Shown piece after piece: positions 33,712 to 38,940 of a stretch of 38,940 bases of DNA. The DNA is from an uncultured Bacilli bacterium (GTDB lineage: Bacteria; Bacillota_I; Bacilli_A; RFN20; CAG-449), in NCBI GenBank assembly GCA_944332225.1, contig CALVJO010000014.1:1-38940 (forward strand). The letters run 5' to 3'. The notes under the pieces were generated by a model, which had not been told where the DNA came from, did no database searches, and saw only the letters and a program-made list of their open reading frames with translations. A program made the position numbers and the translations under genes. Every line of letters starts with the position of its first letter. Within the stretch, counting starts at the first letter, position 1.

Positions 33712-34776
33712 TTAGTAAATTAATTCATCATCTGATGTGTTAATTCCTGTTGGTTCTAAATCAAAAGTTGAAAAATCATAGTCAACATAAACATATATTT
33801 TTGCTGATGAAGATCCTTTAACAACAGTATCTTCATCTATTGTTAATGTTGCTTTATCTAGATTCATTCTAAAACCCAAATGCCCTGAACAATAATCTTT
33901 TAAAAATGCATGATAAGACGGCGCGTCATCATAATTAGATGATACATCCCATATATCTTGAGCCGATGGCAATATCTCATTTAATTTATATTGATGATTT
34001 GAAATAGATGTAGTTATAGATTTTGAAAATAAATCTTCAAGGGCTTGGAAGGATTCTTGAATGAATTCCCAGTTATGGTAATCTTCAAAACTTCCTGATG
34101 AACCTACTTCTCCTGCTAAAACATTAACAGTTAAATCACTTGTATCTATAGTTAATTTACTCACATCTAATGATGAATAATCAAAGTCTAAAGTATAATC
34201 CGATACATGATTATCGTTTGAATAATCTAAGATGAGTTCTCTTATGTCTTGAGTAGAAGTGGCAAGAAATGGAGATCTAGAGTCACCATCATAGGAAAGA
34301 TCCAGTAATTTCTTTTGATATTGACACGTGACAGTAGCTTTGATGCTGGTATCTGCTAAGGATTGTATTTCAACTATGATTACCCTATTAAAAGCAGCTC
34401 CTCCAATATTAGTGACGGTTATAGTTTTAGTTTTCTCATTTTTCTCTACAGCTATGATGGCTGATGCGTCTGATTGATCATCTTGATAATATGATCTAAC
34501 TGAAATTGATTCATTAACAGTTGATGCACTTGCTGGCTTTTCAAATGAATAAGTAAAAGATTGAACTACATTACCATTTTCTAAAACTTCAGTAGCAAGA
34601 CGTTTCACTTTTAATCCTTGTTCTTCAATTTCAGTTTCTAAATTATTTTCAATTTTATCTGTTTCATTGTTGGCAGGTCCATAATTAATTCTATTAGCGT
34701 AGCTGAATGCTGCTACTGCGCCTAAACCTAATAATCCTGATAAAATAAATGTAATAAAGCTTGATATTTTTCCCAT
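33712..34776 (-). CDS. Signal-anchored Ig-like surface protein (354 aa), copy 2
   Basis: Same product as 23170-24234. Confidence 0.7.
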   Translation of the reverse strand: MGKISSFITFILSGLLGLGAVAAFSYANRINYGPANNETDKIENNLETEIEEQGLKVKRLATEVLENGNVVQSFTYSFEKPASASTVNESISVRSYYQDDQSDASAIIAVEKNEKTKTITVTNIGGAAFNRVIIVEIQSLADTSIKATVTCQYQKKLLDLSYDGDSRSPFLATSTQDIRELILDYSNDNHVSDYTLDFDYSSLDVSKLTIDTSDLTVNVLAGEVGSSGSFEDYHNWEFIQESFQALEDLFSKSITTSISNHQYKLNEILPSAQDIWDVSSNYDDAPSYHAFLKDYCSGHLGFRMNLDKATLTIDEDTVVKGSSSAKIYVYVDYDFSTFDLEPTGINTSDDELIY

Positions 34777-34790
34777 GTCATAAACCTCCT

Positions 34791-34973
34791 TTAAATTATC
34801 GTTAACTCTAAGTTATATGAGCTAGATAATTGATCTTCTTGAATATCGTCTTGAGACGATGCTGGTTCTTGAACTGGTGTGTCAAAATTGATTTCTGCAG
34901 CCCTAAATGTTACAAGCCCTACGCAGGCTCCAAACAATAGACCGCTTAAAAATAAAACTAATATTTTTCTCAT
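34791..34973 (-). CDS. 60-aa signal-anchored small protein, copy 2
   Basis: Same product as 24249-24431. Confidence 0.6.
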   Translation of the reverse strand: MRKILVLFLSGLLFGACVGLVTFRAAEINFDTPVQEPASSQDDIQEDQLSSSYNLELTII

Positions 34974-35041
34974 TGTCTTCTCCTCTATTTTCTAATTAGT
35001 GTTAACTCTATGTTGACTAGATTAATTGGTGAGGTATTATT

Positions 35042-36007
35042 TTAGAAAATTACATTATCCGCGCCAGAAACATCAATTTCGGAAATATTTAAATTGAAAT
35101 CTTCAATATTTAATTTTATGGAAAATTGAGGTTCACTATCAAAGCCTACAGTGTAAGAAAAATCTCCATCATGCATGGTAAATCCCCAATCGACAGCGTT
35201 TGAAAGATAGATAAGACCATTACTGGACTTTAAGTTTGCTCTATCTTCACTTGTGGCTAATTCCCATAGCTCTTCAGATGTAGCAATTTGATGCTCGCCA
35301 TTAAATATAGCAATTAATTTTTGCGATAAATTGCTACTAAAAGTATATGAATCTGCACCTTTAAAAGTTAAATCATCACCTGATTGAGTTTGATCCATGT
35401 ATCCATTTGTATAATCATGATCAATCGTGTATTTTGAATATTCAAAAAAATCTGTTTCATTGATTAAATAGTCAAAAATATCAGAGCCTTCGCTAGCATC
35501 ATCAAAAATAAATGTGAACGTTTGCCCTTCATGACCAATAATTTTTTTCTCATAGTTACAAGTGATGGTAGCCGATGCTCCTCCACCATCGGCAGCAGTT
35601 AGCTTGACTAAAATAACTTTATCGAAGGCAGCGTTGCATGTTAAAGTGATGGTTTTTTCCGCGGTATCAATAGATGCTGTGACTTCGGTAGCTGCACCTC
35701 CATCTTGATATTCTACTGAGGTATTAATGTTTTGATTTGTAGCATTTGCTGGAGTTATTGTATATGAAAATGTTTGAACGGTTTCACCTGTTTCTAACGT
35801 CTCAGCAGATAATAACTTTACTGACATCTTATTGACTTCGGTTACTTCTGTTTCTAATCCATCGCCACTATCGGTATCTTCAATTTCATCGGCTTGACTA
35901 GTTCCATAGTTAATTCCAAAACCATAGGAAACACCTAAAGTAGCCCCAACACCTAAAGCGATGGAAGCTAATGATGCTAATAATAAGATTGTTGTTGATT
36001 TGTTCAT
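35042..36007 (-). CDS. Signal-anchored Ig-like surface protein (321 aa), copy 2
   Basis: Same product as 24500-25465, including the 18-codon in-frame continuation after its stop. Confidence 0.7.
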   Translation of the reverse strand: MNKSTTILLLASLASIALGVGATLGVSYGFGINYGTSQADEIEDTDSGDGLETEVTEVNKMSVKLLSAETLETGETVQTFSYTITPANATNQNINTSVEYQDGGAATEVTASIDTAEKTITLTCNAAFDKVILVKLTAADGGGASATITCNYEKKIIGHEGQTFTFIFDDASEGSDIFDYLINETDFFEYSKYTIDHDYTNGYMDQTQSGDDLTFKGADSYTFSSNLSQKLIAIFNGEHQIATSEELWELATSEDRANLKSSNGLIYLSNAVDWGFTMHDGDFSYTVGFDSEPQFSIKLNIEDFNLNISEIDVSGADNVIF

Positions 36008-36019
36008 AATTGTCTCCTT

Positions 36020-36340
36020 TTAATTTTCATCAAAGCTCACATCATCGTCTCTAATTCCTTTTTTTAAATCATTCCTTTCGATGATAAACTTAATTAGTAA
36101 TTCGCTTTGATTTTTTTCTAGATGGTCTTTTAAATCTTTTCTAGCAAGATTGATAATTTTGAAAAAAATATCAAAAATTAAATTTGCTTCAATCATCACA
36201 GATTGAGGAGGGCAAAATTTGCATCTTGTCCTGTCTTGGCAAATATAGCAATTCCTTATTTTTAAATAATTTTTCTTATGCTCAGTTTTGCCATGTCTAG
36301 GTATTTTTAAATTAATTCTTAGATTTTCAATAAGTTTCAC
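36020..36340 (-). CDS. Four-cysteine (zinc-ribbon-like) protein, copy 2
   Basis: Same product and same unusual start context (GTG inside AGGAGGTG) as 25478-25798. Confidence 0.65.
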   Translation of the reverse strand: MKLIENLRINLKIPRHGKTEHKKNYLKIRNCYICQDRTRCKFCPPQSVMIEANLIFDIFFKIINLARKDLKDHLEKNQSELLIKFIIERNDLKKGIRDDDVSFDEN

Positions 36341-36343
36341 CTC

Positions 36344-37381
36344 CTAATTAAAGTCGCTTAAATAATCGTAGGAAGCTATTTTCATCTTTTCCTCGATATT
36401 TTCTTTATCAGTTTTTATTTCACCATTTAATGTCTTCTTTAATAGGATTTCAAAGACATCAATAGACATGTCGTTTTTATGCTTCAAGAATGTCAAAAGA
36501 TGTGATTCAATCACTGAAAATAATTTGTCTGGAGAAACATTCTCTTCGCTTACTATATTCTTCAGAACCTGCGTTATTTCGTTTATTCCTTGCTTTGATT
36601 TAATCAAGCCATGATCACATAAATAGTTAATTATTTTATCGAAAACTATGGCGCCAGAAAATATTTCATCTTCGATGATTTTATTAATTGATTTAATATA
36701 ATAATCATTTTTATTTTTAATCGATTGGATATTAGTTCTACTTAATCTTGTGATGAAACAATCATTAGCTTTATTGAAATTTTTTAATCCGTAATCTGAA
36801 ATTAAATTAGTTATGATAGATTCAAATTCAGCTTTTTCTTTAGAAGCTATGAATTTTGAATAAATTAATCCAGATAACGCCTCATCGATAGATGACGTTC
36901 CAATTAATTTATTTAAATTATCTAAATCTACTTCTTTCGAAGGATTATCTTCTTTTAATTTTTGTAATCGTTCTTGTGATTCTCTTTTAATCTTTCTCTT
37001 TTCATTTGTTTTCTCACTCTCAGTTTGAGTTAAATTTGGTAGATCTGGAATAATTAAACAATCTACATCAATTATTACTAAATCTAATTCTTCTAAAGAT
37101 TCAAGACATCTATGAACTATTTCATTATCAGAATCTTTATCTTGATTTGTGTTGAATCTAATTAAACGTCTTATAAAGTCGCTTGATATTGCTTTGTTTG
37201 CCCTTTCAGAATAAATAAAGCCATTGTTAGAAAGAGATTTTAAAATTAAATTTAGATAAACAAACTGGTAATCGATAGGGGAGTCTTCATTGTCTAAAGC
37301 TTTTTCTTTTAAGGCTTCCATCCGTTCAGATAAAAAGAATTGATCATTTAATTGGATGAAATAATAATTTCTCTCTTTCAT
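36344..37381 (-). CDS. Phage replisome organizer, copy 2
   Basis: Same 345 aa as 25802-26839. Confidence 0.75.
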   Translation of the reverse strand: MKERNYYFIQLNDQFFLSERMEALKEKALDNEDSPIDYQFVYLNLILKSLSNNGFIYSERANKAISSDFIRRLIRFNTNQDKDSDNEIVHRCLESLEELDLVIIDVDCLIIPDLPNLTQTESEKTNEKRKIKRESQERLQKLKEDNPSKEVDLDNLNKLIGTSSIDEALSGLIYSKFIASKEKAEFESIITNLISDYGLKNFNKANDCFITRLSRTNIQSIKNKNDYYIKSINKIIEDEIFSGAIVFDKIINYLCDHGLIKSKQGINEITQVLKNIVSEENVSPDKLFSVIESHLLTFLKHKNDMSIDVFEILLKKTLNGEIKTDKENIEEKMKIASYDYLSDFN

Positions 37382-37489
37382 AACAAGGCCTTTCTTAACG
37401 TTAAATACATTAACTAAGCCTAACTCTAGTGTTTTTTTTTTTTTTTTAAGGGTTTTATCGTTTTTTCTCTTAAAAGTTAAAATATTAAT
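37382..37489. promoter_or_regulatory. Divergent control region with T16 tract, copy 2
   Basis: Same sequence as 26840-26947. The homopolymer is also 16 T long here (37432-37447), although such runs often vary between copies. Confidence 0.55.
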
Positions 37490-37795
37490 ATGTTTAATGA
37501 AAAATTAAGAGAGTTAAGACTTAAAAACGGCCTATCACAGGTAGAATTATCAAAAATATTAAATATTTCTCAAACCTCGTATTCCCAGTGGGAGAGAGGA
37601 ATTTGTGAACCAAATATAGAAACGTTAAAAAAGATAGCTAGATATTTTAAAGTGTCTTTGGATATTCTGCTAGAATCCAATATTATTCCATTATCAATTG
37701 ATCAATTAAAAATAGAGATTGAGAATCTAGATAGAAAACAATTAAAGAATCTTTTATTAGAAATTATTGATGAGATTTTTTCTATTATCTTATAA
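37490..37795 (+). CDS. Cro/CI-type HTH repressor, copy 2
   Basis: Same 101 aa as 26948-27253. Two repressor genes in one lysogen would raise repressor dosage. Confidence 0.9.
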   Translation: MFNEKLRELRLKNGLSQVELSKILNISQTSYSQWERGICEPNIETLKKIARYFKVSLDILLESNIIPLSIDQLKIEIENLDRKQLKNLLLEIIDEIFSIIL

Positions 37796-38308
37796 GGCGT
37801 GGAAAAATATGATTTTTCCTACCCTAAATTCTTTAAATTTGCCTAAATAGTCATTTAGTCAAATTTTAAATATAAAGTTAGGGAAGGTTTTTGCCGAAAA
37901 CAAATTCACTTTCAAGAATCCACATGTTCATTATTATCTTATATTCATCAGTCAAATATTATTTATTTTTATGACTATGACTATATCTATGTCAAAATTG
38001 AATTCCAATAAAACTGGTTTTTCTCACAACAAAAAGACGTTATTAAACGTTTGATTTTTAAACTATGAGATAAACTAAATTATTAAAATTGACGGTTTAA
38101 TTATTAAGTTTATCTCTATCTATATATCAAAATTTATTGTTAATCCTATAACTATTTAAGTATGTTGACGGCATATTTATCTCAAATAGTCTAGGATTAA
38201 AGTAAATTTTATATCTTGACATAACAATAATCATTGTTAGAATAAATGGTGCTAGGTGCGTAGATATTATTATCTATTCGATTTTGCACTTTGTGCACAT
38301 TGATTAAT
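37796..38308. other. Gene-free stem-loop cluster, copy 2
   Basis: Same as 27254-27766; the two TTGACGG-tipped hairpins are at 38067-38116 and 38140-38200. Confidence 0.6.
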
Positions 38309-38332
38309 TCAATGCTCGGCCCTAGCGTTTTT
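38251..38332. repeat. Stem-loop B, copy 2
   Basis: Same as 27709-27790. Confidence 0.72.
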
Positions 38333-38692
38333 ATTTGCTTTTCTTTTTTTGTTTATGATTGAGTAAATAAACGCCTTGATTCGTCCCTTATCGGTTTCGG
38401 TTAAATGTGTTTTGTTATCCTTTTTCCTTTTACTAGAGATTGAACTAGTTTTTATAGATTTACTAACATAAATAGATTTTCCATCTTTATTTTTGGATGT
38501 TAACTCTATATATTTTCTTTTCTTTGCTGGAGAGGTAGTTGAACTCATTCTAGACCATTTTCTTCCATTATTTCCAATTTGCAGCGATGAATGAATTTTG
38601 TGTTTAGGATTATTCATAGTTGCTAAATCATAATAAAATTCGCCCTTGTTAAATGTATCCTCATCGAATATGATGTCTGATTTTTTACTCAT
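38309..38692 (-). CDS. Basic 127-aa protein at attR, copy 2
   Basis: Same protein as 27767-28150. Here the upstream partner gene is replaced by chromosomal flank beyond attR, so unless a promoter exists in that flank this copy is probably silent. Confidence 0.65.
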   Translation of the reverse strand: MSKKSDIIFDEDTFNKGEFYYDLATMNNPKHKIHSSLQIGNNGRKWSRMSSTTSPAKKRKYIELTSKNKDGKSIYVSKSIKTSSISSKRKKDNKTHLTETDKGRIKAFIYSIINKKRKANKNARAEH

Positions 38693-38712
38693 TGTTTATT
38701 GCCTCCTTAGTC

Positions 38713-38753
38713 TCCGATAGACGGCACCATTTTTTTTAGAATTTTATAGTTTA
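38713..38753 (+). other. attR, 41-bp core
   Basis: Same 41 bases as attL. The left flank is the prophage right end (CTTAGTC) and the right flank diverges immediately (ATTAAGAAAA instead of CATTTTG), marking the end of the array. Confidence 0.92.
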
Positions 38754-38754
38754 A

Positions 38755-38865
38755 TTAAGAAAATAATTCATTTAGTAACTGTAAAACACATTTATAAAAT
38801 ATGATTACAAGCAGAAACAAATGCGCGATGGAATCAATAAATAAACATATTGTATAATTATTCAT
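38755..38865 (-). pseudogene. Decayed copy of the 75-aa gene beyond attR
   Basis: Positions 38760-38865 align with the first 105 or so bases of the 75-aa prophage gene (22575-22678), with roughly a dozen substitutions and small indels. The frame begins identically (MNNYTICLFI), diverges to DSIAHLFLLVIIFYK, shifts by one base after codon 25 and stops after 36 codons. The strong ribosome site of the intact gene is not preserved. It looks like a relic of an older related prophage at the same tRNA. Confidence 0.8.
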
Positions 38866-38940
38866 AGTTACTATTCACCGAAGAAAAAGCAAAAAAACAT
38901 AATTGAACAAATAAAACAATTTATTCACCAGGAAAAATAA

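Larger units (their letters stand above)
28171..38712. mobile_element. Inovirus-like prophage, copy 2 (10,542 bp)
   Basis: Direct repeat of copy 1 at a constant offset of 10,542 bp. All encoded proteins are the same in the two copies, and the non-coding stretches compared (hairpins, T16 tract, att flanks) also match base for base. Only this copy has an intact internal junction on its left, and its right end meets attR. Confidence 0.88.

Noticed and set aside
17629-38753. CRISPR array or satellite repeats
   Set aside because: The only long repeats are the two 10.5-kb units and the att cores; there are no short regularly spaced repeats.

Overview
The window is AT-rich DNA from a low-GC Gram-positive-type bacterium (Bacilli, Erysipelotrichia or an uncultured gut Mollicutes-like lineage). 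The basis is strong GGAGG-type ribosome sites, AgrC/LytTR regulators, PepF and CysK/CysE of Firmicutes type, and tightly overlapping operons. TGA is used as a stop (LytTR gene, cysK, HAD-linked genes), so the genetic code is table 11, not the mycoplasma code.

Positions 1-17569 are chromosomal. A 5'-truncated tRNA-Leu(TAG) with its terminator comes first. It is followed by about 1 kb of decayed DNA holding an IS1634-type transposase remnant and a truncated AAA_14-like ATPase. Then come: a LytTR/AgrC-like two-component system; a lipoprotein and a double-anchored, domain-permuted GH3 glycosidase behind a palindromic operator candidate; a cluster of internally deleted acetyltransferase, HAD phosphatase, nitroreductase and membrane-anchored EEP-family hydrolase; pepF-cysK-cysE plus a small membrane gene; an OmpR/HisKA two-component system; a strongly folded putative ncRNA; an Mbeg1-like lipase; and a convergent membrane protein.

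Positions 17570-38753 are the striking part. A tRNA-Thr(TGT) gene carries two head-to-tail copies of a 10,542-bp integrated element, bounded by three copies of a 41-bp attachment core. Every encoded protein and every offset checked is identical between the copies. In transcription order one unit encodes: a Cro/CI-type repressor (plus strand); then on the minus strand a phage replisome organizer, a four-cysteine protein, three related signal-anchored proteins (two with Ig-like repeats), a membrane protein with a basic tail, a 75-aa two-helix protein (coat candidate), a pIII-like 588-aa surface protein with signal peptide and C-terminal anchor, a Zot/pI-type assembly ATPase, a tyrosine integrase and two small proteins that straddle the att site. 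No tailed-phage genes (terminase, portal, capsid) and no relaxase are visible. I infer an inovirus-like (filamentous, Zot-encoding) prophage in a tandem array, comparable in arrangement to CTXphi arrays.

The att core lies inside the 3' end of a small prophage gene and just ahead of another. Integration therefore swaps that protein's C-terminus and cuts a two-gene operon, and only the internal (circle-like) junction restores it. Two non-coding segments hold dense stem-loops. One contains two long hairpins sharing a TTGACGG loop. The other motif is a covarying pair of structures with conserved GCGTAG and GCTCGGC blocks, located at the 3' ends of two paralogous genes. Beyond the right att site lies a decayed copy of the 75-aa gene start, evidence for an older related element at the same locus.
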